From positions 189,001 through 253,000 of the forward strand of contig JAQMRL010000010.1 in assembly GCA_035578175.1 (NCBI GenBank): DNA of 64,000 bases, read 5' to 3'. Both the position numbers and the translations under genes were made by a program. This document shows, piece by piece, positions 1 through 10,404 of the stretch (position 1 is the first letter of the stretch; each line of letters starts with the position of its first letter). This DNA comes from Catonia carolina (Eukaryota; Arthropoda; Insecta; Hemiptera; Achilidae). The notes below the pieces were generated by a model. The model saw only the letters and a program-made list of their open reading frames with translations, had not been told where the DNA came from and searched no databases.

Positions 1-533
1 TAACCGGAAAAACAAAGATGAAAAATTGTGTATTTTTCCACACCATTTTTTGCATTTGACACTGGTTTTCTCAAAAACTATTTAACTTACAGTTCTGGGA
101 CCTGTTTTATTCAATTAATCAGGTCAAAAACCATAAGAAACGATTGAATTCGCCCCTTAATCTACCTTACCAGAATTTCAAAAAGACCTCATTTCACCTG
201 GTGAGCTGAAATCCGGGCGAAATCTTTCGCTAGCCGTAACTCGGAAACGAAGTATTTCCGGACCCATGTTTATATAAACTTTTTTCATTACTTTTACATG
301 GGCTGCCAAAGTTTCTGCATATCTTCGTGAATCACCTGTATCACACTCCAGTTATGAGAACAAGTTACATTTTATAAATAATTTATTACAATGTTCCTCT
401 TTGGAGAGAACTCTTTTGGGCCCTTTTTTAACGTCGTCATTCAGTGCGTCAGTCGGAACTAATGTTTTTGTCCCTGGTAGTCCTACTTTTTGTCTAGGTG
501 ATCAGGAGAAGAAAGGGTGGTTTGAACGTGTAG
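1..533. other. Unassigned AT-rich sequence
   Basis: I see no recognisable gene or repeat boundary here. The longest open frame (401-685, 94 codons) has no family resemblance and runs into repeat R4, so I do not call it a gene. Confidence 0.4.
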
Positions 534-842
534 ACGTTTTACTAAGTAAAACGATGAGTGAGGTGGTTCATCATTGCCACAACTCACTGAATGGCACCAT
601 GCCGGGCCCACTCTGCCTTCATGACACGTTCACTTCACTTCACTTCATTCACCACACAATCCACACTGTGATTAGTGTCACCTAACACACACCCCACCCA
701 CACCTCTTCTCTTATTAAATAAATGATTCACTCATTTAATTGGGTGAACGTGTGAGAAGAAACACAACTATTTATTTTAGCCCTTAACAAACAGATTGAG
801 TGTAAATAATTTGATACTCCACTTGTCGTCTGTTATGGGCAG
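534..842 (-). repeat. R4 dispersed repeat, copy 1 (inverted relative to 11.8 kb)
   Basis: This stretch reads as the reverse complement of 11,815-12,128 with scattered substitutions and small indels. Shared landmarks include the run around CACAGTGTG, the GAAGTGAAGTG simple repeat, and CAATCTGTTTGTTA. No open frame is conserved and no terminal repeats are evident. The family is unclassified and could be a non-autonomous transposon or a segmental duplicate. Confidence 0.75.
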
Positions 843-859
843 CTTTTAGTACTTATCAG

Positions 860-1092
860 ACAAAAGGGAAAGTCTGGTTTCAACGTCTACACGATTCCTA
901 ACTAAAATCTGCTCGTTTACTATTCTATCAGTAGGCCTATTTAAAAAGAAAACGATTAAACCGCCTCACTCCTTCCTCTGGGGTGGTTTACAATTGCCTT
1001 ACTCACTGAGTGGTCCTCTCCACCTTGCAAATGACACGTTCACTTCATTCACCACATTAATGAAATAGGAGATAACACCAACTGTCACTATA
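860..1092 (-). repeat. R4 dispersed repeat, partial copy 2
   Basis: This is a diverged direct partial copy of roughly 500-690. Both contain the AACGT..TAGAC block, the TCACTGA..GG block, and GACACGTTCACTTCA followed by TTCACCACA. It lies immediately downstream of copy 1 in the same orientation, suggesting a local tandem duplication. Confidence 0.5.
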
Positions 1093-1102
1093 TAGTGTCT
1101 TA

Positions 1103-1279
1103 TGTTTGTGCTTCAGTTAACCATACTCTCTCAGGAATGGTCGGCCTGAGTCTGTACAAGACTACACAGTCTCATTTACACATCATACACATCATCCTCA
1201 TCTGATTGGGTGGGTGATGGGGTTGCTTTTTGTTCTCAATTGAACAGATTGCAACATTTGTACACACATAGGGATTGAA
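1103..1279 (+). mobile_element. SINE family A, 5'-truncated copy
   Basis: It matches the 3' half of the two longer copies at 32,941-33,269 and 34,878-35,203, sharing ACCATACTCTCTCAGGAATG, GACTACACAGTCTCATTT, CATCATCCTCATCT and TCAATTGAACAGATTGCAAC, then an A-rich tail. The tRNA-like head is missing, as expected of a truncated retroposed copy. Its A-rich tail directly abuts R1 copy 1. Confidence 0.75.
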
Positions 1280-1283
1280 AAAA

Positions 1284-2097
1284 ATGGTGTGAAATACTCG
1301 CACAATTTTCTCTTGCCAATGCAAATAATTAACAATATATTCTATCATTAGTAGTAATAAAACATTAGAAATAAACAAACAAACTAACCTCAATAAACAT
1401 AAACTAATTTTAATCACGAGTGAAAGGCGCAAAATGAAAATCAACCTCAGTTTGGCATGAAAATACGGAAAACCACTCTTTCACGCTTAACTAGTCTCTG
1501 TAGAGAAAAATGCTCTAAATAAAAGATGTACATATTTTAATTTCCTATAAATTTAATTATATGCACTTTTGTTGTAAAATGCATACTAAAGCCGAAATCT
1601 TAAAAAAACGATTTTTCACAAGTTTTTGTGAGAAAACAGAAAATCCCTAATTACCGCTAAACTAAGCGTTATACAAAAAAATATTTGAAATGAAAGTTGT
1701 AGGATTTTAAATTGTCTACAACTTTTACTATAATAAATTTTTGCGCAAAAATGCATATTAAAGCCGTTATCTTTAAAAAACCATTTGTTTACGTGAAAAC
1801 AGCCTCACCAAGAATTTCAGCAAACATGGCGCCTACTCTATCTTGTAGAGAATAAAAAATTGAGTAAACCAGGCGATTTTTAAAAAAAAATCGTAGGAGC
1901 CGTTTTTGAGAAAATCGCAAAAAACTGAAAAATTACAACGAATAAACTGCTACTTTCGGTTGACCGATTTTGATGAAAATATTCGTGTCGGGTCCGGTAG
2001 TGGTATGTAATTTAAGTATCAAGTTTCAAGTTCGTACGATGTTTCGTTCTTAAGATATTCTGTTCACACGCACGCGCGCGCGCACACACACACATAC
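1284..2097 (-). repeat. R1 element, copy 1 (truncated in the CA tract)
   Basis: This reads in the minus direction from the GGTGTGAAA end through the ATTTGCATTGGCAAGAGAAA region, both ~174-bp internal subrepeats and the GTAGGCGCCATGTTTGCTG segment, and stops in a mixed CG/CA repeat at about 2,068-2,095. It is then joined to the middle of another R1 copy. The abrupt junction inside the microsatellite suggests recombination or deletion between two R1 copies. No coding potential is conserved between copies. Confidence 0.75.
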
Positions 2098-2450
2098 AGT
2101 CAATAAACATGACCTAATTTTAATCATGAGTGAACGACGCAAAATGAAAATCAACCTCAGTTTGGCTTGAAAATACGGAAAATCACTCTTTCACGCTAAA
2201 CTAGGCTCTGTAGAGAAAAATACTTAAAATAAAAGTTGTAGATCTTTTAATGTTCTATAAATTTGATTAGGCTATAGGCCTACACGCTTTTGTCGTAAAA
2301 TGGATACTAAGGCCAAAATCTTAAAAAATTGGTTTTTCACTCGTTTTCGTGAGAAAAAAACTGAAAATCGCTAATTACTGCTAAACTAAGCGTTACACAA
2401 AAAAATGTTTCAAATAAAAGTTGTAGGATTTTAAATTCTCTACATTTTTA
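2098..2450 (-). repeat. R1 element, copy 2, first half (interrupted)
   Basis: This minus-oriented R1 sequence begins about 90 bp inside the element and breaks off at TCTCTACATTTTTA, where a plus-oriented R1 copy begins. The remainder resumes at 3,404 on the far side of that copy, with an internal deletion of about 200 bp. The two pieces are therefore one host copy split by insertion of copy 3. Confidence 0.7.
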
Positions 2451-3395
2451 CTTTCTCTTGCCTATATGAATATATAGGAAGGAAAGTATTGTTTTCATGT
2501 CGATTTTTCGAAATCGAGTTTTCACCGGATCTATACGTTTTCAGACCCCCTGAACCCAAAAAACATGTTTTTAGCGATTGGTCTGTGTGTGTGTGTGTGT
2601 GCGCGCACGCGTGCGTGCGTGCGTGGGTGTGTGTACAAAATATCTCAAGAACGGAACGTTGTACGAACTTGAAACTTGAAACTTAAGTTACATACCACTA
2701 CCGGACCCGACACGAGCATTTTCATCAAAATCGGTCAAGCGGAAGTAGTAGTTTATTCGTGTAATTTTTCACTTTTTTGTGATTTTCTCAAAAACTGGTA
2801 CTACGATTTTTTTAAAAATCGCCTGGTTTACTCAATTTTTTATTCTCTACAAGATATGGTAGGCGCCATGTTTGCTGAAATTCTCGGTGAGGCTGTTTTT
2901 ACGTAAAAAAATTGTTTTTTTAAGATTACGGCTTTAATATGTATTATAGCGCAAAAATGTATATAATAAAAAATGTAGAGAATTTAAAATTCTACAACTT
3001 TTATTTCAAACATTTTTTTGTATAACGCTTAGTTTAGCGGTAATTAGCGATTTTCTGTTTTTTCCTCACGAAAACGTGTGAAAAATCGATTTTTTAAAGA
3101 TTTCGGCCTTAGTATGCACTTTACGATAAAAGTATATAATCATATTTATAGGAAATTAAAGGATCTATAACTTTTATTTAGAGCATTTTTCTCTACAAAG
3201 CCTAGTTTAGCGAGAAAGAATGATTTTCCGTGTTTTTAAGCCAAACTGAAGTAGATTTTCATTTTGCGTCTTTCACTCATGATTAAAATAAGGTTATGTT
3301 TTTTGTTTATTTCTAATGTTTTATTACTAATGTCAGGTTACATTGTTAAATTATTTGCACTGGCAAGAGAAAGTTGTGTGAGTGTTTCACACCAG
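2451..3395 (+). repeat. R1 element, copy 3 (complete, nested inside copy 2)
   Basis: This is a complete ~945-bp copy. It starts CTTTCTCTTGCCTATATGAA and continues through the GTTTTCACCGGATCTA block, a (GT)n tract (2,582-2,602), the ACCACTACCGGACCCGACAC block and GTAGGCGCCATG. Two internal subrepeats start near 2,914 and 3,088, each with TTTTTTAA-AGATT.CGGC and CAACTTTTATTT/TAACTTTTATTT landmarks. It ends GGCAAGAGAAAGTTGTGTGA followed by GTGTTTCACACCAG. It is flanked by ATTTTTA on the left and ATTTTTTA on the right, a likely target-site duplication. No conserved protein is visible, so it is non-autonomous or non-coding. Confidence 0.8.
2582..2632 (+). repeat. (GT)n/(GC)n microsatellite inside R1 copy 3
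   Basis: This is an alternating purine-pyrimidine tract of TG and CG dinucleotides that always sits at the same internal place in R1, after GCGATTGGTCTG. The cysteine-valine frames through it are artefacts of the repeat. Confidence 0.9.
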
Positions 3396-3403
3396 ATTTT
3401 TTA

Positions 3404-3588
3404 CTATATAAATTTTTTGGACCAGTTTTTGAGAAAATCGCAATAAATTAAAAAATTACACGAATAAACTACTCTTCCGGTTGACCGATTTTGATGAAAA
3501 TGTTCGTGTCGGGTCCGGTAGTCGTATGTAACTTAAGTTTCTAGTTCGTACGATGTTCCGTTCTTGAGATATTCTGTTCACACACGCA

Positions 3589-3641
<53 letters not shown>

Positions 3642-3777
3642 CAATCGCTAAAAACATGTTTGTGTGGGTTGAGGGGGTCTGAAAACGTGTAGATCCGGTG
3701 AAAACTCGATTTCGAAAAATCGACATGAAAACAATATACTTTCCATCCTATATATTCATTGGCCAAGAGAAAGTAAA
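3404..3777 (-). repeat. R1 element, copy 2, second half
   Basis: This continues the minus-oriented host copy begun at 2,098. CTATATAAATTTTT matches the expected continuation, then about 200 bp are missing before GGACCAGTTTTTGAGAAAAT. It runs through a long (CA)n tract (3,591-3,638) to the terminus GGCCAAGAGAAAG. It shows that R1 can insert into R1. Confidence 0.7.
3591..3638 (+). repeat. (CA)24 microsatellite
   Basis: 48 bp of uninterrupted CA dinucleotide inside R1 copy 2. Three overlapping short frames with poly Cys-Val are generated by it and are not genes. Confidence 0.95.
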
Positions 3778-3860
3778 AATAATGTTAGATTATATTATTG
3801 GGTATTGTTTGCATTGACAAGAGAAAGTCGTGTGAGTGTTTCAGACCAGATTTTTCTTAT
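3778..3860 (+). repeat. R1 3'-end fragment
   Basis: It contains AATGTTAGATTATATT, then TTGCATTGACAAGAGAAAGT and GTGAGTGTTTCAGACCAGAT. This is the last ~80 bp of R1 in plus orientation, attached directly to the end of copy 2. Confidence 0.7.
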
Positions 3861-4334
3861 TACTTGTAATATCGGGATTTTCGATTTTCCGGTTTGTTTT
3901 TGGTCTCAGTTTGTCCAGATAAACGAAGTTGTAGTGGTGTACCGCGTACGAGTGAATAAAGTGCGCGTATAAGCGTTTTGAACACCGTGTGTTTACCTAG
4001 TAGCCGTAGCCTACGTGCAGCGGCGGCAGATGATAAGATAAATATTTGAGCCAGTACATTGGATTGGATTGGATTGTTTGTTGTACGGCGGCCTCTCTCA
4101 GCAACCAACTAATAAAATAATGTCACATGACTTTCATCTCCTTTTATTTAAACGCGACTATAAAAATAAACAGCCGCTTTATTTACGAACAGTGAAGGCC
4201 GAACACTCTGGTCGATGACGTCACGTCCTCGGTACTGTGGCTTTTCCGTCACGGGGTGGGGTCATGGAAAGCGTAATGAACGAGCGGATGATGATGGTCC
4301 TTTAACAATTTTTCTTTCTAATTATTACTTTTTA
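3861..4334. other. CpG-richer unique stretch with a CRE-like site
   Basis: This stretch between R1 copies differs from its surroundings, with many CpG steps (for example around 3,930-4,030 and 4,195-4,265). It carries a perfect TGACGTCA palindrome at 4,216-4,223 and a short (GGATT)n run near 4,060. There is no convincing coding frame. It could be remnant unique DNA or part of an old promoter region, but nothing demonstrates transcription. Confidence 0.35.
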
Positions 4335-4488
4335 CTTTCTCTTGCCTATATGAATATATAGGAAGGAAAGTATTGTTTTCATGTCGATTTTAAAGAAATC
4401 GAGTTTTCACCGGATCTATACGTTTTCAGACCCCCTGAACCCACACAAACATGTTTTTAGCGATTGGTCTGTGTGAGTACGCGCGCGC

Positions 4489-4545
<57 letters not shown>

Positions 4546-5310
4546 CAGAATATCTTAAGAACGAAACATCGTACGAACTTGAAACTTAAGTTACATACCA
4601 CTACCGGACCCGACACGAACATTTTCATCAAAATCGGTCAACCGGACGTAGTAGTTTATTCGTATAGTTTTTCACTTTTTTGCGATTTTCTGAAAAACTG
4701 GTCCTACGATTTTTTTAAAAATCGCCTGGCTTACTCAATTTTTTATTTTCTACAAGATAAGGTAGGCGTTATGTTTACTGAAATTCGTGGTGAGGCTGTT
4801 TTCACGTAAAAACATACTTTTTTTTAAGACTACGGCGTTATAATGCATTTTAGCGCAAAAATTTATATAACAAAAGTTGTAGAGAATTTAAAATTCTACA
4901 ACTTTTATTTCAAACATTTTTTTGTATAACGCTCAGTTTAGCAGTAATTAGCAATTTTCTGTTTTTTCTCACGAAAACGTGTGAAAAACCGATTTTTTTA
5001 AGATTTCGGCTTTAGTATACATTTTACGACAAAAATGTATATAACGAATTTTATAGGAAATAAAACGATCTACAACTTTTATTTTGAGCATTTTTCTCTA
5101 CAGAGCCTAGTTTAGTGTGAAAGAGTGATTTTCTGTATTTTTAAGCTGATAGGTTGATTTTCATTTTGCCTCTTTCACTCATGATTAAAATAAGGTTATG
5201 TTTTTTGAGGGTAGTTTTTTGTTTATTTCTAATATTTTATTACTAATGTTAGGTTTATTGTTAATTATTTGCATTGGCAAGAGAAAGTTATGCGAGTGTT
5301 TTACACAAGA
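4335..5310 (+). repeat. R1 element, copy 4 (complete)
   Basis: A full-length R1 starts CTTTCTCTTGCCTATATGAA after TTTTTA and ends GTTTTACACAAGA. It holds a long (GC)n(GT)n tract (4,480-4,543) and both internal subrepeats. It is followed by a single TTTTTTA and then, without other sequence, by the next complete R1 copy. Confidence 0.8.
4480..4543 (+). repeat. (GC)n(GT)n microsatellite inside R1 copy 4
   Basis: About 11 bp of GC alternation followed by about 53 bp of GT. It sits at the same position as the tract in the other R1 copies. Confidence 0.95.
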
Positions 5311-5317
5311 TTTTTTA

Positions 5318-6246
5318 CTTTCTCTTGCCTATATGAATATATAGGAAGGATTGTATTGTTTTCATGTCGATTTTTCGAAATCGAGTTTTCACCGGATCTA
5401 CATTTTTTCAGACTTCCTGAACCCAAAAAACGTTTTTAGCGATTGGTCTGTGTGTGTGTGTGTGCGTGCGCGCGCGTATACAAAATATCTCAAAAACGGA
5501 ACATTGTACGAACTTGAAACTTGATACTTAAGTTACATACCACTACCGGACCCGACACGAACATTTTCATCAAAATCGGTCAACCGGAAGTTGTAGTTTA
5601 TTCGTGTAATTTTTCACTTTTTTGCGATTTTCTCAAAAACTGGTCGTACGATTTTTTTAAAAATCGCCTGGTTTACTAAATTTTTTATGCTCTATAAGAT
5701 AGGGTAGGCGCCATGTTTGCTGAAATTCTTGGTGAGGCTGTTTTCACGTAAAAACTTTTTTTTAAGATTACAGCTTTAATATGCATTTTAGTGCAAAAAA
5801 TTATATAGCCTATTAAAAGATGTAGAGAATTTAAAATGCGACAACTTTTTTAATTAAAACATTTTTTGTATAACGCTTAGTTTAGCGGTAATTAGCGATT
5901 TTCTGTTTTTTCTCACGAAAACATGTGAAAAATCGATTTTTTTCAGATTTCGGCCTTAGTATGCATTTTACGACAAAAATGTATATAATCAAGTTTATAG
6001 GAAATTATAAACGATCTACAATTTTTATTTAAAGCATTTTTCTCTATAGAGCCTAGTTTAGCATGAAAGAGTGATTTCCGTATTTTTAAGCCAAACTGAG
6101 GTCGATTTTCATTTTGCGTCTTTCATATATAATAAAAATTAGGTTATGTTTATTGAGTTTAGTTTTTTGTTTATTACTTATGTTAGGTTATTATTGGTCA
6201 TTATTTGAATTGTCAAGAGAAAGTTGTGTGAGTGTTTCACACTACA
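5318..6246 (+). repeat. R1 element, copy 5 (complete, head-to-tail with copy 4)
   Basis: A third complete copy with a short TG/CG tract near 5,449-5,476, the GTAGGCGCCATGTTTGCTG block, both subrepeats and the GTGTGAGTGTTTCACACTA end. It is separated from copies 4 and 6 by only A(T)nA linkers, so 4-5-6 form a tandem array. Confidence 0.8.
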
Positions 6247-6253
6247 TTTTTTA

Positions 6254-6352
6254 CTTTCTCTTGTCTATATGGATAGGCTATATAGGAAGGAAAGTATTTT
6301 TTTCATGTTGATTTTTCGAAATCGAGTTTTCACCGGATCTACACGTTTTTAG
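6254..6352 (+). repeat. R1 element, copy 6 (5' fragment)
   Basis: The first ~100 bp of R1 (CTTTCTCTTG, then the GGAAGGAAAGTATT, TTTTTCGAAATCGAGTTTTC and ACCGGATCTACACG blocks), truncated where unrelated AT-rich sequence begins. Confidence 0.75.
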
Positions 6353-6593
6353 ATGTATATTTTTGTATACGTTTAAAAATATTTCAAAATGTGAAGAAAA
6401 TAAAAATTAATGACATGTGAATTAAATGTTTTTTTCTTATCTTATCTGAAGTTATCCTGTTTGTTAAGTAGTGATTTTATTTTGTTATTGCAGAGCCATA
6501 TTCATATTCTTGTAACTGTAGCGACAAAGTTTATCTGAAATAAAAGAAACGTAACATTTGCTACAATCTTTATGCTTAATACTGTAACAAATA

Positions 6594-7933
6594 CAGGGTG
6601 ATTATAAATGAAATAGACTGTTTCTTTCGATAGCTTATAGAAAATTTACTTTTGAAAAGTTAAGGTAATTGCTTACATGATTATATAGAAGAATTCATTA
6701 AGTTTTTGTTGAAAATATTTACACGTGTTCAATGTGTGCACCATTTGTAACACGTAGTCGAATTCTTCCCACGCACGATTAACCATACGACTGTCAACTG
6801 TGGCAACAGCATTTGCGATACGTTGTTTTAGATCATAGATATCTACAGGAAGCGGTGGTACAAAAACTTTGTCTTTTACATAATCCCACAAGAAAAAGTT
6901 GCAGGGCGTTAGGTCTGGACTATGAGGTGGCCACAGCGTAAACACAATGTTTTCCTCACTTGCACGGCCGATCTGTCGTCTAGGAAAACGTTCATCAACA
7001 TAATTTCTGACCTGTAAGTGCCAGTGAGGCGGAGCTCCATCTTATACAAAAATGAACTTATCACTATCTTCCTGGAGTTGAGGCATTAACCATTCGTTCA
7101 ACACGTCCAAATAAATTACTCCGGTTACTGACACTTGGTGAAAGAAGAACGTCCTGTAGACCTTTTCACGAGATAATGCGCAAAAGACGTTTAATTTAGG
7201 GGAATCGCATGTATGCTGTAAAGTTATTTTTGGGTTTTCTGTGCCCCATAATCTAACATTATGTCTATTAACTTTTCCACTAATGTGAACTACATTCATC
7301 ACTGAAAATTAGGCGAATAAAGAATGCGTCGTCATTTTCAACACAATGTTGCACCTCCAGGCAAAAATGTTTACGTACGACTTTATCACTGGTTATTTAA
7401 ACTTTGTACTAACTGCAATTTAGGTGTCAATTTCGAACGTTTTCTGCAGAATTTTCCACACAGTCGGTTGAGGAATTTGCAATTTTAAACTTGCTGATCT
7501 AGTTGATTTTCCTGGACTTGGTACATAAACATCACGAACACTATCAATTTGTTGTTCTGTAACAGAAGGTGTTCCAGTACTCTTCCTTTTACAGAGACAT
7601 CCACTGTTTTCAAAATGTTTATACCAGTCATAGATTGATTGCCTTGTTGGTGGTGGTTTACCGTATCTTGTTCTGAAATGACGTTGCACAACCGTAACCG
7701 AGTTTGTTTTGGCTAATTCAAGAACGCAACAAGCTTTCTCCACTTAAGTAGCGGCCATTTTGATAGACCGGTCGTTATAACAGTAGCCAACAACAAAATG
7801 CTAGCAACAGTTGTACCAACATATACTTTAAAAAATTCCCTACAAACCTATATCATTTACTATATTCAAATACACCAGTTTGATGTTTAAGAGCTGTCAT
7901 TTAAGAAGTGTCTATCTCATTTATAATCACCTC
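6594..7933 (-). mobile_element. Mariner-type element MLE-1, full length
   Basis: The element is 1,340 bp and flanked by TA on both sides (6,592-6,593 and 7,934-7,935). The left end is CAGGGTGATTATAAATGAAA and the right end, reverse-complemented, is GAGGTGATTATAAATGAGAT, giving imperfect inverted repeats of about 25 bp. It carries one transposase gene on the minus strand, now inactivated. Relatives of its ends recur at 15,733 and 31,194. Confidence 0.9.
6673..7758 (-). pseudogene. Mariner-family DDE transposase pseudogene (MLE-1)
   Basis: The original product would cut and paste the element by binding its inverted repeats. Reading from an ATG at 7,758, the frame shows an N-terminal helix-turn-helix region (ends near 7,430) with RRYGKPPPTR-like and SIYDWYKHFE motifs, then a DDE domain with SGKVNRHN, SPKLNVFCALS, DGAPPHW and WPPHSPDLTPC. 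The gene is dead: a TAA four codons after the start (7,744-7,746), at least three frameshifts between about 7,300 and 7,430, and a TAA at 7,042-7,044 just before DGAPPHW, in the same frame as the segments on both sides. The third catalytic position reads PCNFFLW, Asn where the family has Asp. About 360 codons is normal for the family. Confidence 0.9.
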
Positions 7934-7935
7934 TA

Positions 7936-8092
7936 TTGTTGGCTGAACGATCATGTTATCAAGCAGGCCATTTTTTTCTGTATCTCGTCAAAAAATAGCA
8001 TTATTTGCCATCACTAGTACGGTTAATTGGATCCCAACCATAAAAGTTCATCGGTAACCACAGTCTGGTTTTCAAATCCGTATACAGGTAAC
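7936..8092. other. Unassigned spacer
   Basis: Short sequence between MLE-1 and the MITE. Nothing recognisable. Confidence 0.4.
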
Positions 8093-8094
8093 TA

Positions 8095-8397
8095 CAGTCC
8101 AGCCTCCCTTAGTTTGCTCCTAATGTAAACAAACAATGACCAAGTCACTGAGCATGCGCATTATATAAAAATGTGTACACGCCAATTAAAAAGTAACAAC
8201 AAAATACTTTCAAAAGTATTTTTGTAAATGAAATTGTTAGGCCTACATCATAACATCACTGATATTTTAAGTAGTTATAATTTAAAAAATAGTTAACTTA
8301 ATAGGAATAGGACATTTGTAAAGTGGTGGAGTGTAGTAGGTGGCTTTGGTTTGTTGACAGAAGGAGGAGGAGGAGCAAACTAACAACGGCTGAACTA
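8095..8397 (+). mobile_element. TA-flanked MITE, copy M1
   Basis: This 303-bp non-autonomous element is flanked by TA. It begins CAGTCCAGCCTCCCTTAGTT and ends with AGGAGCAAACTAACAACGGC then TGAACTA; the two ends are imperfect inverted repeats of about 28 bp sharing TTAGTTTGCTCCT. Internal landmarks are GAGCATGCGCATTATAT and TTGTTAGGCCTACATCATA. In this copy the CRE-like site of its relatives is altered to TGACCAAGTCA. Confidence 0.9.
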
Positions 8398-8606
8398 TAC
8401 CTTTATTAGGATTTAAAGGAGGAACCTTTACCTCCATACTTCAGCTGTTGTAACAGCAATTTATAAAAGGAAATTTGTGAATTTCGTTCCGGTCGATTGG
8501 GTTACTTGTACTTGTAATAGTTTGGATGGGTTAGCCCTTCTCTTCTGTTGCCATATAACAACTGTTTGTTTAAGTACAATGGTCTTACCGACCACATTTG
8601 ATATTA

Positions 8607-9405
8607 CTTTCTCTTGCCTATATCAATATATATATAATGGAAAGTATTGTTTTCATGTCGATTTTAACAAATACACTCTTCACCCGATCTACACGTAAAC
8701 AGACCCCCTAAACCCACACAACAACATGGTTTTAGCGATTGGTCTGTCTGTGTGTGTGAACAGAATATCTGAAAAACGGAACATCGTATGAACTTGAAAG
8801 TTAAGTTAGATATTACTACCGAACCCAACACGAACGTTTTCACCAAAATCAGTCAACTGAAAGTAATAGTTTATTCGTGTCATTTTTCACTTTTTTGCAA
8901 GTTTTTCAAAAACTGCTCCTTCGGTTTTTTTTAATAATCGCCTCATTTACTACATTTTTTTATGCTCTACAAGATAGGGTAGGCGCCATGTCTGCTGACA
9001 AAATTATTGGTGAGGCTGTTTTCTGTAAAATATTTTTTTTAAGATTACGAATTCAATATATGCATTTTAGCGCAAACATTTATCCGGTAAAACTTGTAGT
9101 GAATTTAAAATTCTACAACTTTTATTTCAAACTTTTTTTTTGTATAACGCTAAGCGGTTATACGTTGGTATAACCGCTAGTATAGTAATTTGCGATTTTC
9201 TGTTTTTTCTCATGAAATTTTGTAAAAAAATAGATTTTTGAAAGATTTTAGCCTAATGCATTTTACGATAAGAAAGTATAATTAAATTTATAGGAAATTA
9301 GAAGATCTACAACTTTTATTTAGAGCATTTTTTTCTACAGAGCCTAGTTTAGCGTGAAAGAGTGATTTTCTGTATTTTTAAGCTAAACTGAGGTTGATTT
9401 TCACT
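8607..9405 (+). repeat. R1 element, copy 7 (3' truncated)
   Basis: It starts CTTTCTCTTGCCTATATCAA, has only a short TG tract (8,746-8,757) and retains both internal subrepeats. It ends at TGATTTTCACTTTATGAC, lacking the last ~130 bp of the family. It is more diverged than copies 3-5, suggesting an older insertion. Confidence 0.75.
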
Positions 9406-10395
9406 TTATGACAATCACCTTTGGTCGATGTACATAATATAGTTGGGAGGTGAGTTGTTTGCTAGTACAAGGGGGAAGGGTGAAGGGGGCCTGCCTTGTA
9501 CTACAGTAGTTATTCGAAATGGTTTGTGACAAATATTTTTAGAACAGCGCGTATAGTGCTTGTCTGGTAGCTGCGCACATAGCGTGTGAGAGAGATAGAA
9601 GGATAGGATGGTGATAGTTATTCCCTTTTTGAAAAACATCACGTCCCAGTGTACACAGTTTTCATTTTTATGTTATCTATCACATTGTGGTCTAAACATA
9701 ACCCAATTAATCATCATGATGTGGCAACATTTTTATTATTTTGTCTATAAAGTTAGGTTATTCCTCGGTTTATTGTAAATTTCAAGCTTTTGGGTAAAAT
9801 TTAATTTAAAACTTGGGTGATATTTAATTTGGAATAATCATGGACTATTGTCCTTTAACAGTGTGGTGACAGGATTTCGTGTACAAAGTTATTATATTTT
9901 CTCCTCGGTTTATTGTTAAATTTGTTTATCGTAAGCTTTACGTACGTAAATTTTGCATTAAAAATGGATAATTTTTATAAATGTGTCGTTGGTAGGTCGG
10001 TGTGCAACTTTCAAATAATTAACCTTAAAGGTAGAAATTTAATGGTTTTTTTAATACATTTAAGTTAAGCAAAAATGCGGTGGCAACCATTTATAAATTA
10101 ATTTATAACATAAGGAAATAAAATAAATAATAATATTAAGTAAACATATTCATGAAAAGTTTTCCTTAAAACAACCGAAGCACAACTTTGTATTAATAAA
10201 ATTTTGTATATTATATTAAAATAAATGTATGAAATTTTGCGTAAAGCGAGATGGCTAGAAAAGAGTAGTAGATATTTTCAGGTTGGTTAATAGGAGGGAG
10301 GGAGGGAGATCCTCTCCAACCTTTGATTCGTTTGCACTAGCAATCAACTCAGCTCCCATCTAATGTATATGTTACAATCTTATTTTCTAAAAGAA
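9406..10395. other. Unassigned AT-rich sequence
   Basis: No recognisable gene, transposon end or repeat seen elsewhere in the window. It contains a short (GGGA)n run at about 10,293-10,308. Confidence 0.4.
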
Positions 10396-10404
10396 TAAAA
10401 AAAT

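Noticed and set aside
401..685. 94-codon frame as a gene
   Set aside because: Overlaps R4 whose other copies do not keep the frame; no domain.
3456..3766. Three overlapping frames rich in Cys-Val
   Set aside because: They are translations of the (CA)24 microsatellite in R1 and its flanks; other R1 copies do not conserve them.
4416..4809. His-Thr and Cys-Val frames on both strands
   Set aside because: Products of the (GT)n tract in R1 copy 4; not conserved in sister copies.
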